Assembly (NCBI GenBank): GCA_936450465.1
Contig: CAKZFU010000102.1
Location: forward strand, 62,001 to 126,000
Direction of reading: 5' to 3'
DNA: 64,000 nt
Source of the DNA: Gibbula magus
Taxonomy: Eukaryota; Mollusca; Gastropoda; Trochida; Trochidae
The notes below the pieces were generated by a model. The model saw only the letters and a program-made list of their open reading frames with translations. It was not told where the DNA came from and searched no databases. The translations under genes were made by a program, and so were the position numbers. Positions 1 through 11,200 of this stretch are shown piece by piece; the stretch's first letter is position 1; each line of letters begins with the position of its first letter.

Positions 1-231
1 GGGCCAAAAGGTGACTTTGGCCTAGACAACTTTTGATGGTCTCCTATGGAAGCTCACATGCTGCCGGTCGCATAGACGCATTCCCTTTTGGAATCGGTGA
101 CCGTCTTATCGGCAACCCGTGCCGTTATAGTCATGCCCAAAAATGGGCCAAAAGGTGACTTTGGCCTAGACAACTTTTGATGGTCTCCTATGGAAGCTCA
201 CATGCTGTCGGTCGCATAGACGCATTCACTT
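1..231 (+). repeat. Left edge: partial c/b hybrid monomer plus class c monomer
   Basis: Bases 1-87 are the tail of a cut monomer. It shows the class c core (GGCCAAAAGGTGAC) but ends like class b (GCTGCCGG, CATTCCCTT). A complete class c monomer follows at 88-231. The array therefore starts inside a recombinant unit and must continue to the left. Confidence 0.88.
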
Positions 232-677
232 TTGGAATCGGTGACCGTCTTATCGGCAAACCGTGCCGTTATAGTCATTCCTGTAGGCCCAATTTTGGGC
301 CAAAAGTCACTTTGGCCTAGACAACTTTTGATGGTCTCCTATGGAAGCTCACATGCTGTCGGTCGCATAGACGCATTCACTTTTGGAATCGGTGAGCCTC
401 TTATCGGCAAACCGTGCCGTTATAGTCATTCCTGTAGGCCCAATTTTGGGCCAAAAGTCACTTTGGCCTAGACAACTTTTGATGGTCTCCTATGGAAGCT
501 CACATGCTGCCGGTCGCATAGACGCATTCCCTTTTGGAATCGGTGACCGTCTTATCGGCAACCCGTGCCGTTATAGTCATGCCCAAAAATGGGCCAAAAG
601 GTGACTTTGGCCTAGACAACTTTTGATGGTCTCCTATGGAAGCTCACATGCTGTCGGTCGCATAGACGCATTCACTT
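232..677 (+). repeat. First complete trimer, 446 bp
   Basis: This trimer consists of a (232-382), b (383-533) and c (534-677). The b monomer has a private change, GAGCCTC instead of GAGCGTC, near 395. The next unit begins with a c/a hybrid. Confidence 0.92.
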
Positions 678-2015
678 TTGGAATCGGTGACCGTCTTATC
701 GGCAACCCGTGCCGTTATAGTCATTCCTGTAGGCCCAATTTTGGGCCAAAAGTCACTTTGGCCTAGACAACTTTTGATGGTCTCCTATGGAAGCTCACAT
801 GATGTCGGTCGCATAGACGCATTCACTTTTGGAATCGGTGAGCGTCTTGTCGGCAAACCGTGCCGTTATAGTCATTCCTGTAGGCCCAATTTTGGGCCAA
901 AAGTCACTTTGGCCTAGACAACTTTTGATGGTCTCCTATGGAAGCTCACATGCTGCCGGTCGCATAGACGCATTCCCTTTTGGAATCGGTGACCGTCTTA
1001 TCGGCAACCCGTGCCGTTATAGTCATGCCCAAAAATGGGCCAAAAGGTGACTTTGGCCTAGACAACTTTTGATGGTCTCCTATGGAAGCTCACATGCTGT
1101 CGGTCGCATAGACGCATTCACTTTTGGAATCGGTGACCGTCTTATCGGCAAACCGTGCCGTTATAGTCATTCCTGTAGGCCCAATTTTGGGCCAAAAGTC
1201 ACTTTGGCCTAGACAACTTTTGATGGTCTCCTATGGAAGCTCACAAGCTGCCGGTCGCATAGACGCATTCCCTTTTGGAAGCGGTGACCGTCTTATCGGC
1301 AACCCGTGCCGGTATAGTCAGGCCCAAAAATGGGCCAAAAGGTGACTTTGGCCTAGACAACTTTTGATGGTCTCCTATGGAAGCTCACATGCTGTCGGTC
1401 GCATAGACGCATTCACTTTTGGAATCGGTGACCGTCTTATCGGCAAACCGTGCCGTTATAGTCATTCCTGTAGGCCCAATTTTGGGCCAAAAGTCACTTT
1501 GGCCTAGACAACTTTTGATGGTCTCCTATGGAAGCTCACATGCTGTCGGTCGCATAGACGCATTCACTTTTGGAATCGGTGAGCGTCTTATCGGCAAACC
1601 GTGCCGTTATAGTCATTCCTGTAGGCCCAATTTTGGGCCAAAAGTCACTTTGGCCTAGACAACTTTTGATGGTCTCCTATGGAAGCTCACATGCTGCCGG
1701 TCGCATAGACGCATTCCCTTTTGGAATCGGTGACCGTCTTATCGGCAACCCGTGCCGTTATAGTCATGCCCAAAAATGGGCCAAAAGGTGACTTCTGCCT
1801 AGACAACTTTTGATGGTCTCCTATGGAAGCTCACATGCTGTCGGTCGCATAGACGCATTCACTTTTGGAATCGGTGACCGTCTTATCGGCAAACCGTGCC
1901 GTTATAGTCATTCCTGTAGGCCCAATTTTGGGCCAAAAGTCACTTTGGCCTAGACAACTTTTGATGGTCTCCTATGGAAGCTCACATGCTGTCGGTCGCA
2001 TAGACGCATTCACTT
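678..2015 (+). repeat. 1,338-bp segmental duplication, copy 1
   Basis: Copy 1 contains a trimer (678), a dimer (1124), a trimer (1419) and one a monomer (1865). It shares private variants with copy 2 at an exact offset of 1,338: a c/a hybrid first monomer (GGCAACCCG followed by TCATTCCT), CATGATGTCGG (802 and 2140), CTTGTCGGC (849 and 2187), CACAAGCTG (1246 and 2584) and ACTTCTGCC (1795 and 3133). Confidence 0.92.
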
Positions 2016-3353
2016 TTGGAATAGGTGACCGTCTTATCGGCAACCCGTGCCGTTATAGTCATTCCTGTAGGCCCAATTTTGGGCCAAAAGTCACTTTGGC
2101 CTAGACAACTTTTGATGGTCTCCTATGGAAGCTCACATGATGTCGGTCGCATAGACGCATTCACTTTTGGAATCGGTGAGCGTCTTGTCGGCAAACCGTG
2201 CCGTTATAGTCATTCCTGTAGGCCCAATTTTGGGCCAAAAGTCACTTTGGCCTAGACAACTTTTGATGGTCTCCTATGGAAGCTCACATGCTGCCGGTCG
2301 CATAGACGCATTCCCTTTTGGAATCGGTGACCGTCTTATCGGCAACCCGTGCCGTTATAGTCATGCCCAAAAATGGGCCAAAAGGTGACTTTGGCCTAGA
2401 CAACTTTTGATGGTCTCCTATGGAAGCTCACATGCTGTCGGTCGCATAGACGCATTCACTTTTGGAATCGGTGACCGTCTTATCGGCAAACCGTGCCGTA
2501 ATAGTCATTCCTGTAGGCCCAATTTTGGGCCAAAAGTCACTTTGGCCTAGACAACTTTTGATGGTCTCCTATGGAAGCTCACAAGCTGCCGGTCGCATAG
2601 ACGCATTCCCTTTTGGAATCGGTGACCGTCTTATCGGCAACCCGTGCCGTTATAGTCATGCCCAAAAATGGGCCAAAAGGTGACTTTGGCCTAGACAACT
2701 TTTGATGGTCTCCTATGGAAGCTCACATGCTGTCGGTCGCATAGACGCATTCACTTTTGGAATCGGTGACCGTCTTATCGGCAAACCGTGCCGTTATAGT
2801 CATTCCTGTAGGCCCAATTTTGGGCCAAAAGTCACTTTGGCCTAGACAACTTTTGATGGTCTCCTATGGAAGCTCACATGCTGTCGGTCGCATAGACGCA
2901 TTCACTTTTGGAATCGGTGAGCGTCTTATCGGCAAACCGTGCCGTAATAGTCATTCCTGTAGGCCCAATTTTGGGCCAAAAGTCACTTTTGCCTAGACAA
3001 CTTTTGATGGTCTCCTATGGAAGCTCACATGCTGCCGGTCGCATAGACGCATTCCCTTTTGGAATCGGTGACCGTCTTATCGGCAACCCGTGCCGTTATA
3101 GTCATGCCCAAAAATGGGCCAAAAGGTGACTTCTGCCTAGACAACTTTTGATGGTCTCCTATGGAAGCTCACATGCTGTCGGTCGCATAGACGCATTCAC
3201 TTTTGGAATCGGTGACCGTCTTATCGGCAAACCGTGCCGTTATAGTCATTCCTGTAGGCCCAATTTTGGGCCAAAAGTCACTTTGGCCTAGACAACTTTT
3301 GATGGTCTCCTATGGAAGCTCACATGCTGTCGGTCGCATAGACGCATTCACTT
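2016..3353 (+). repeat. 1,338-bp segmental duplication, copy 2
   Basis: Copy 2 begins with the c/a hybrid at 2016, then b, c, a dimer (2462), a trimer (2757) and an a monomer (3203). The junction between the copies explains the 597-bp tetramer at 1865-2461, since the last a of copy 1 abuts the first monomer of copy 2. It has its own changes, such as GGAATAGGTGA near 2023 and CCGTAATAG (2500 and 2946). Confidence 0.92.
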
Positions 3354-4094
3354 TTGGAATCGGTGACCGTCTTATCGGCAAACCGTGCCGTTATAGTCAT
3401 TCCTGTAGGCCCAATTTTGGGCCAAAAGTCACTTTGGCCTAGACAACTTTTGATGGTCTCCTATGGAAGCTCACATGCTGCCGGTCGCATAGACGCATTC
3501 CCTTTTGGAATCGGTGACCGTCTTATCGGCAACCCGTGCCGTTATAGTCATGCCCAAAAATGGGCCAAAAGGTGACTTTGGCCTAGACAACTTTTGATGG
3601 TCTCCTATGGAAGCTCACATGCTGTCGGTCGCATAGACGCATTCACTTTTGGAATCGGTGACCGTCTTATCGGCAAACCGTGCCGTTATAGTCATTCCTG
3701 TAGGCCCAATTTTGGGCCAAAAGTCACTTTGGCCTAGACAACTTTTGATGGTCTCCTATGGAAGCTCACATGCTGTCGGTTGCATAGACGCATTCACTTT
3801 TGGAATCGGTGAGCGTCTTATCGGCAAACCGTGCCGTTATAGTCATTCCTGTAGGCCCAATTTTGGGCCAAAAGTCACTTTGGCCTAGACAACTTTTGAT
3901 GGTCTCCTATGGAAGCTCACATGCTGCCGGTCGCATAGACGCATTCCCTTTTAGAATCGGTGACCGTCTTATCGGCAACCCGTGCCGTTATAGTCATGCC
4001 CAAAAATGGGCCAAAAGGTGACTTTGGCCTAGACAACTTTTGATGGTCTCCTATGGAAGCTCACATGCTGTCGGTCGCATAGACGCATTCACTT

Positions 4095-4245
4095 TTGGAA
4101 TCGGTGACCGTCTTATCGGCAAACCGTGCCGTTATAGTCATTCCTGTAGGCCCAATTTTGGGCCAAAAGTCACTTTGGCCTAGACAACTTTTGATGGTCT
4201 CCTATGGAAGCTCACATGCTGTCGGTTGCATAGACGCATTCACTT
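4095..4245 (+). repeat. Reference monomer class a (151 bp)
   Basis: This is a clean example of class a, the usual first monomer of the trimer. Counting from TTGGAATCGG, the diagnostic sites are C at +14 (GGTGACCGTC), A at +29 (GGCAAACCG), the 8-base block TCCTGTAG at +48 to +55, spacer AATTTT in the first inverted repeat, GTCAC in the second, T at +128 (GCTGTCGG) and A at +148 (CATTCACTT). GC is 73 of 151. This copy carries the local variant T in GTCGGTTGCA at 4227, shared with the preceding trimer. Confidence 0.95.
4147..4182. other. Overlapping inverted repeats (dyad symmetry) of class a/b monomers
   Basis: Two perfect inverted repeats overlap here and recur in every a and b monomer. The first (4149-4164) is GGCCCAA-TT-TTGGGCC, with 7-base arms and a 2-base spacer. 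The second (4161-4180) is GGCCAAA-AGTCAC-TTTGGCC, with 7-base arms and a 6-base spacer. They share GGCC. An outer pair TAGGCC/GGCCTA encloses both, so three GGCC words can pair in alternative ways. Dyad symmetry is a reported feature of some centromeric satellites. A functional role here is inference. Confidence 0.85.
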
Positions 4246-4396
4246 TTGGAATCGGTGAGCGTCTTATCGGCAAACCGTGCCGTTATAGTCATTCCTGTAG
4301 GCCCAATTTTGGGCCAAAAGTCACTTTGGCCTAGACAACTTTTGATGGTCTCCTATGGAAGCTCACATGCTGCCGGTCGCATAGACGCATTCCCTT
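4246..4396 (+). repeat. Reference monomer class b (151 bp)
   Basis: Class b is the usual second monomer of the trimer and the first of most dimers. It differs from class a by G at +14 (GGTGAGCGTC), C at +128 (GCTGCCGG) and C at +148 (CATTCCCTT). It keeps the TCCTGTAG block and the GTCAC spacer. Because only three single-base sites separate a from b, a/b hybrids are easy to spot, and many occur, for example in dimers that begin like a and end like b. Confidence 0.95.
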
Positions 4397-4540
4397 TTGG
4401 AATCGGTGACCGTCTTATCGGCAACCCGTGCCGTTATAGTCATGCTCAAAAATGGGCCAAAAGGTGACTTTGGCCTAGACAACTTTTGATGGTCTCCTAT
4501 GGAAGCTCACATGCTGTCGGTCGCATAGACGCATTCACTT
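4397..4540 (+). repeat. Reference monomer class c (144 bp)
   Basis: Class c is the short last monomer of trimers and dimers. It has C at +14 and C at +29 (GGCAACCCG). It lacks the 8-base TCCTGTAG block, so TCAT runs directly into GCCCAAAAATGGGCC. It has GGTGAC, one base longer, where a and b have GTCAC. The net change is minus 8 plus 1, giving 144 bp. Its end (GCTGTCGG, CATTCACTT) is like class a. This copy has a private GCTCAAAA change near 4446. Confidence 0.95.
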
Positions 4541-4889
4541 TTGGAATCGGTGACCGTCTTATCGGCAAACCGTGCCGTTATAGTCATTCCTGTAGGCCCA
4601 ATTTTGGGCCAAAAGTCACTTTGGCCTAGACAACTTTTGATGGTCTCCTATGGAAGCTCACATGCTGTCGGTCGCATAGACGCATTCACTTTTGGAATCG
4701 GTGAGCGTCTTATCGGCAAACCGTGCCGTTATAGTCATTCCTGTAGGCCCAATTTTGGGCCAAAAGTCACTTTGGCCTAGACAACTTTTGATGGTCTCCT
4801 ATGGAAGCTCACATGCTGCCGGTCGCATAGACGCATTCCCTTTTGGAATCGGTGACCGTCTTATCGGCAACCCGTGCCGTTATAGTCAT

Positions 4890-4921
4890 GCCCAAAAATG
4901 GGCCAAAAGGTGACTTTGGCC
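4890..4921. other. Inverted repeats of class c monomers
   Basis: In class c the first inverted repeat is weaker: GCCCA-AAAA-TGGGC (4890-4903), with 5-base arms. The second keeps its 7-base arms, GGCCAAA and TTTGGCC (4901-4921), around a 7-base spacer AGGTGAC. The spacers differ from a/b in a way that resembles a flip of strand: GTCAC becomes GTGAC, and the A/T order in the first spacer is reversed. Confidence 0.8.
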
Positions 4922-5281
4922 TAGACAACTTTTGATGGTCTCCCATGGAAGCTCACATGCTGTCGGTCGCATAGACGCATTCACTTTTGGAATCGGTGAC
5001 CGTCTTATCGGCAAACCGTGCCGTTATAGTCATTCCTGTAGGCCCAATTTTGGGCCAAAAGTCACTTTGGCCTAGACAACTTTTGATGGTCTCCTATGGA
5101 AGCTCACATGCTGCCGGTCGCATAGACGCATTCCCTTTTGGAATCAGTGACCGTCTTATCGGCAACCCGTGCCGTTATAGTCATGCCCAAAAATGGGACA
5201 AAAGGTGACTTTGGCCTAGACAACTTTTGATGGTCTCCTATGGAAGCTCACATGCTGTCGGTCGCATAGACGCATTCACTT

Positions 5282-8200
5282 TTGGAATCAGTGACCGTCT
5301 TATCGGCAAACCGTGCCGTTATAGTCATTCCTGTAGGCCCAATTTTGGGCCAAAAGTCACTTTGGCCTAGACAACTTTTGATGGTCTCCTATGGAAGCTC
5401 ACATGCTGTCGGTCGCATAGACGCATTCACTTTTGGAATTGGTGAGCGTCTTATCGGCAAACCGTGCCGTTATAGTCATTCCTGTAGGCCCAATTTTGGG
5501 CCAAAAGTCACTTTGGCCTAGACAACTTTTGATGGTCTCCTATGGAAGCTCACATGCTGCCGGTCGCATAGACGCATTCCCTTTTGGAATCGGTGACCGT
5601 CTTATCGGCAACCCGTGCCGTTATAGTCATGCCCAAAAATGGGCCAAAAGGTGACTTTGGCCTAGACAACTTTTGATGGTCTCCTATGGAAGCTCACATG
5701 CTGTCGGTCGCATAGACGCATTCACTTTTGGAATCGGTGACCGTCTTATCGGCAAACCGTGCCGTTATAGTCATTCCTGTAGGCCCAATTTTGGGCCAAA
5801 AGTCACTTTGGCCTAGACAACTTTTGATGGTCTCCTATGGAAGCTCACATGCTGTCGGTCGCATAGACGCATTCACTTTTGGAATCGGTGAGCGTCTTAT
5901 CGGCAAACCGTGCCGTTATAGTCATTCCTGTAGGCCCAATTTTGGGCCAAAAGTCACTTTGGCCTAGACAACTTTTGATGGTCTCCTATGGAAGCTCACA
6001 TGCTGCCGGTCGCATAGACGCATTCCCTTTTGGAATCGGTGACCGTCTTATCGGCAACCCGTGCCGTTATAGTCATGCCCAAAAATGGGCCAAAAGGTGA
6101 CTTTGGCCTAGACAACTTTTGATGGTCTCCTATGGAAGCTCACATGCTGTCGGTCGCATAGACGCATTCACTTTTGGAATCGGTGACCGTCTTATCGGCA
6201 AACCGTGCCGTTATAGTCATTCCTGTAGGCCCAATTTTGGGCCAAAAGTCACTTTGGCCTAGACAACTTTTGATGGTCTCCTATGGAAGCTCACATGCTG
6301 TCGGTCGCATAGACGCATTCACTTTTGGAATCGGTGAGCGTCTTATCGGCAAACCGTGCCGTTATAGTCATTCCTGTAGGCCCAATTTTGGGCCAAAAGT
6401 CACTTTGGCCTAGACAACTTTTGATGGTCTCCTATGGAAGCTCACATGCTGCCGGTCGCATAGACGCATTCCCTTTTGGAATCGGTGACCGTCTTATCGG
6501 CAACCCGTGCCGTTATAGTCATGCCCAAAAATGGGCCAAAAGGTGACTTTGGCCTAGACAACTTTTGATGGTCTCCTATGGAAGCTCACATGCTGTCGGT
6601 CGCATAGACGCATTCACTTTTGGAATCGGTGACCGTCTTATCGGCAAACCGTGCCGTTTTAGTCATTCCTGTAGGCCCAATTTTGGGCCAAAAGTCACTT
6701 TGGCCTAGACAACTTTTGATGGTCTCCTATGGAAGCTCACATGCTGTCGGTCGCATAGACGCATTCACTTTTGGAATCGGTGAGCGTCTTATCGGCAAAC
6801 CGTGCCGTTATAGTCATTCCTGTAGGCCCAATTTTGGGCCAAAAGTCACTTTGGCCTAGACAACTTTTGATGGTCTCCTATGGAAGCTCACATGCTGCCG
6901 GTCGCATAGACGCATTCCCTTTTGGAATCGGTGACCGTCTTATCGGCAACCCGTGCCGTTATAGTCATGCCCAAAAATGGGCCAAAAGGTGACTTTGGCC
7001 TAGACAACTTTTGATGGTCTCCTATGGAAGCTCACATGCTGTCGGTCGCATAGACGCATTCACTTTTGGAATCGGTGACCGTCTTATCGGCAAACCGTGC
7101 CGTTATAGTCATTCCTGTAGGCCCAATTTTGGGCCAAAAGTCACTTTGGCCTAGACAACTTTTGATGGTCTCCTATGGAAGCTCACATGCTGTCGGTCGC
7201 ATAGACGCATTCACTTTTGGAATCGGTGAGCGTCTTATCGGCAAACCGTGCCGTTATAGTCATTCCTGTAGGCCCAATTTTGGGCCAAAAGTCACTTTGG
7301 CCTAGACAACTTTTGATGGTCTCCTATGGAAGCTCACATGCTGCCGGTCGCATAGACGCATTCCCTTTTGGAATCGGTGACCGTCTTATCGGCAACCCGT
7401 GCCGTTATAGTCATGCCCAAAAATGGGCCAAAAGGTGACTTTGGCCTAGACAACTTTTGATGGTCTCCTATGGAAGCTCACATGCTGTCGGTCGCATAGA
7501 CGCATTCACTTTTGGAATCGGTGACCGTCTTATCGGCAAACCGTGCCGTTATAGTCATTCCTGTAGGCCCAATTTTGGGCCAAAAGTCACTTTGGCCTAG
7601 ACAACTTTTGATGGTCTCCTATGGAAGCTCACATGCTGTCGGTCGCATAGACGCATTCACTTTTGGAATCGGTGAGCGTCTTATCGGCAAACCGTGCCGT
7701 TATAGTCATTCCTGTAGGCCCCAATTTTGGGCCAAAAGTCACTTTGGCCTAGACAACTTTTGATGGTCTCCTATGGAAGCTCACATGCTGCCGGTCGCAT
7801 AGACGCATTCCCTTTTGGAATCGGTGACCGTCTTATCGGCAACCCCGTGCCGTTATAGTCATGCCCAAAAATGGGCCAAAAGGTGACTTTGGCCTAGACA
7901 ACTTTTGATGGTCTCCTATGGAAGCTCACATGCTGTCGGTCGCATAGACGCATTCACTTTTGGAATCGGTGACCGTCTTATCGGCAAACCGTGCCGTTAT
8001 AGTCATTCCTGTAGGCCCAATTTTGGGCCAAAAGTCACTTTGGCCTAGACAACTTTTGATGGTCTCCTATGGAAGCTCACATGCTGTCGGTCGCATAGAC
8101 GCATTCACTTTTGGAATCGGTGAGCGTCTTATCGGCAAACCGTGCCGTTATAGTCATTCCTGTAGGGCCCAATTTTGGGCCAAAAGTCACTTTGGCCTAG

Positions 8201-11200
8201 ACAACTTTTGATGGTCTCCTATGGAAGCTCACATGCTGCCGGTCGCATAGACGCATTCCCTTTTGGAATCGGTGACCGTCTTATCGGCAACCCGTGCCGT
8301 TATAGTCATGCCCAAAAATGGGCCAAAAGGTGACTTTGGCCTAGACAACTTTTGATGGTCTCCTATGGAAGCTCACATGCTGTCGGTCGCATAGACGCAT
8401 TCACTTTTGGAATCGGTGACCGTCTTATCGGCAAACCGTGCCGTTATAGTCATTCCTGTAGGCCCAATTTTGGGCCAAAAGTCACTTTGGCCTAGACAAC
8501 TTTTGATGGTCTCCTATGGAAGCTCACATGCTGTCGGTCGCATAGACGCATTCACTTTTGGAATCGGTGAGCGTCTTATCGGCAAACCGTGCCGTTATAG
8601 TCATTCCTGTAGGCCAATTTTGGGCCAAAAGTCACTTTGGCCTAGACAACTTTTGATGGTCTCCTATGGAAGCTCACATGCTGCCGGTCGCATAGACGCA
8701 TTCCCTTTTGGAATCGGTGACCGTCTTATCGGCAACCCGTGCCGTTATAGTCATGCCCAAAAATGGGCCAAAAGGTGACTTTGGCCTAGACAACTTTTGA
8801 TGGTCTCCTATGGAAGCTCACATGCTGTCGGTCGCATAGACGCATTCACTTTTGGAATCGGTGACCGTCTTATCGGCAAACCGTGCCGTTATAGTCATTC
8901 CTGTAGGCCCAATTTTGGGCCAAAAGTCACTTTGGCCTAGACAACTTTTGATGGTCTCCTATGGAAGCTCACATGCTGTCGGTCGCATAGACGCATTCAC
9001 TTTGGAATCGGTGAGCGTCTTATCGGCAAACCGTGCCGTTATAGTCATTCCTGTAGGCCCAATTTTGGGCCAAAAGTCACTTTGGCCTAGACAACTTTTG
9101 ATGGTCTCCTATGGAAGCTCACATGCTGCCGGTCGCATAGACGCATTCCCTTTTGGAATCGGTGACCGTCTTATCGGCAACCCGTGCCGTTATAGTCATG
9201 CCCAAAAATGGGCCAAAAGGTGACTTTGGCCTAGACAACTTTTGATGGTCTCCTATGGAAGCTCACATGCTGTCGGTCGCATAGACGCATTCACTTTTGG
9301 AATCGGTGACCGTCTTATCGGCAAACCGTGCCGTTATAGTCATTCCTGTAGGCCCAATTTTGGGCCAAAAGTCACTTTGGCCTAGACAACTTTTGATGGT
9401 CTCCTATGGAAGCTCACATGCTGTCGGTCGCATAGACGCATTCACTTTTGGAATCGGTGAGCGTCTTATCGGCAAACCGTGCCGTTATAGTCATTCCTGT
9501 AGGCCCAATTTTGGGCCAAAAGTCACTTTGGCCTAGACAACTTTTGATGGTCTCCTATGGAAGCTCACATGCTGCCGGTCGCATAGACGCATTCCCTTTT
9601 GGAATCGGTGACCGTCTTATCGGCAACCCGTGCCGTTATAGTCATGCCCAAAAATGGGCCAAAAGGTGACTTTGGCCTAGACAACTTTTGATGGTCTCCT
9701 ATGGAAGCTCACATGCTGTCGGTCGCATAGACGCATTCACTTTTGGAATCGGTGAGCGTCTTATCGGCAAACCGTGCCGTTATAGTCATTCCTGTAGGCC
9801 CAATTTTGGGCCAAAAGTCACTTTGGCCTAGACAACTTTTGATGGTCTCCTATGGAAGCTCACATGCTGTCGGTCGCATAGACGCATTCACTTTTGGAAT
9901 CGGTGAGCGTCTTATCGGCAAACCGTGCCGTTATAGTCATTCCTGTAGGCCCAATTTTGGGCCAAAAGTCACTTTGGCCTAGACAACTTTTGATGGTCTC
10001 CTATGGAAGCTCACATGCTGCCGGTCGCATAGACGCATTCCCTTTTGGAATCGGTGACCGTCTTATCGGCAACCCGTGCCGTTATAGTCATGCCCAAAAA
10101 TGGGCCAAAAGGTGACTTTGGCCTAGACAACTTTTGATGGTCTCCTATGGAAGCTCACATGCTGTCGGTCGCATAGACGCATTCACTTTTGGAATCGGTG
10201 ACCGTCTTATCGGCAAACCGTGCCGTTATAGTCATTCCTGTAGGCCCAATTTTGGGCCAAAAGTCACGTTGGCCTAGACAACTTTTGATGGTCTCCTATG
10301 GAAGCTCACATGCTGTCGGTCGCATAGACGCATTCACTTTTGGAATCGGTGAGCGTCTTATCGGCAAACCGTGCCGTTATAGTCATTCCTGTAGGCCCAA
10401 TTTTGGGTCAAAAGTCACTTTGGCCTAGACAACTTTTGATGGTCTCCTATGGAAGCTCACATGCTGCCGGTCGCATAGACGCATTCCCTTTTGGAATCGG
10501 TGACCGTCTTATCGGCAACCCGTGCCGTTATAGTCATGCCCAAAAATGGGCCAAAAGGTGACTTTGGCCTAGACAACTTTTGATGGTCTCCTATGGAAGC
10601 TCACATGCTGTCGGTCGCATAGACGCATTCACTTTTGGAATCGGTGAGCGTCTTATCGGCAAACCGTGCCGTTATAGTCATTCCTGTAGGCCCAATTTTG
10701 GGCCAAAAGTCACTTTGGCCTAGACAACTTTTGATGGTCTCCTATGGAAGCTCACATGCTGTCGGTCGCATAGACGCATTCACTTTTGGAATCGGTGAGC
10801 GTCTTATCGGCAAACCGTGCCGTTATAGTCATTCCTGTAGGCCCAATTTTGGGCCAAAAGTCACTTTGGCCTAGACAACTTTTGATGGTCTCCTATGGAA
10901 GCTCACATGCTGCGGTCGCATAGACGCATTCCCTTTTGGAATCGGTGACCGTCTTATCGGCAACCCGTGCCGTTATAGTCATGCCCAAAAATGGGCCAAA
11001 AGGTGACTTTGGCCTAGACAACTTTTGATGGTCCCCTATGGAAGCTCACATGCTGTCGGTCGCATAGACGCATTCACTTTTGGAATCGGTGACCGTCTTA
11101 TCGGCAAACCGTGCCGTTATAGTCATTCCTGTAGGCCCAATTTTGGGCCAAAAGTCACTTTGGCCTAGACAACTTTTGATGGTCTCCTATGGAAGCTCAC

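Larger units (their letters stand above)
4095..4540 (+). repeat. Reference 446-bp higher-order repeat a-b-c
   Basis: The trimer a (151) + b (151) + c (144) is the dominant unit, with 99 copies counted in the window, some with small indels. Neighbouring trimers are almost identical base for base, whereas a, b and c within a trimer differ at fixed class sites. That contrast defines a true higher-order repeat. Mean monomer length in the trimer is 148.7 bp. The next trimer starts at 4541. Confidence 0.95.
3354..5281 (+). repeat. Trimers and one dimer between the duplication and the homogeneous block
   Basis: The rest of the trimer begun at 3203 is followed by trimers at 3649, 4095 and 4541 and a dimer at 4987. 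Two adjacent trimers share GTCGGTTGCA (3781 and 4227, offset 446), a sign of recent unit duplication. The monomer at 3354 starts like a and ends like b. The c monomer of the dimer and the next a monomer share GGAATCAGTGA (5146 and 5290). Confidence 0.9.

Noticed and set aside
232..471. Open reading frames of 73-83 residues (some 91-123) repeated about 250 times on the + strand
   Set aside because: Their start positions are TTG within the repeat, most overlap the next one, and none has a ribosome site or ATG context. Lengths follow the repeat length and the class indels rather than any coding constraint. Single-base indels fuse or break them freely (8407, 8852, 10635).
4149..4180. Rho-independent terminators
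   Set aside because: The inverted repeats have no following T run and there are no genes to terminate. They are a constant part of the monomer.
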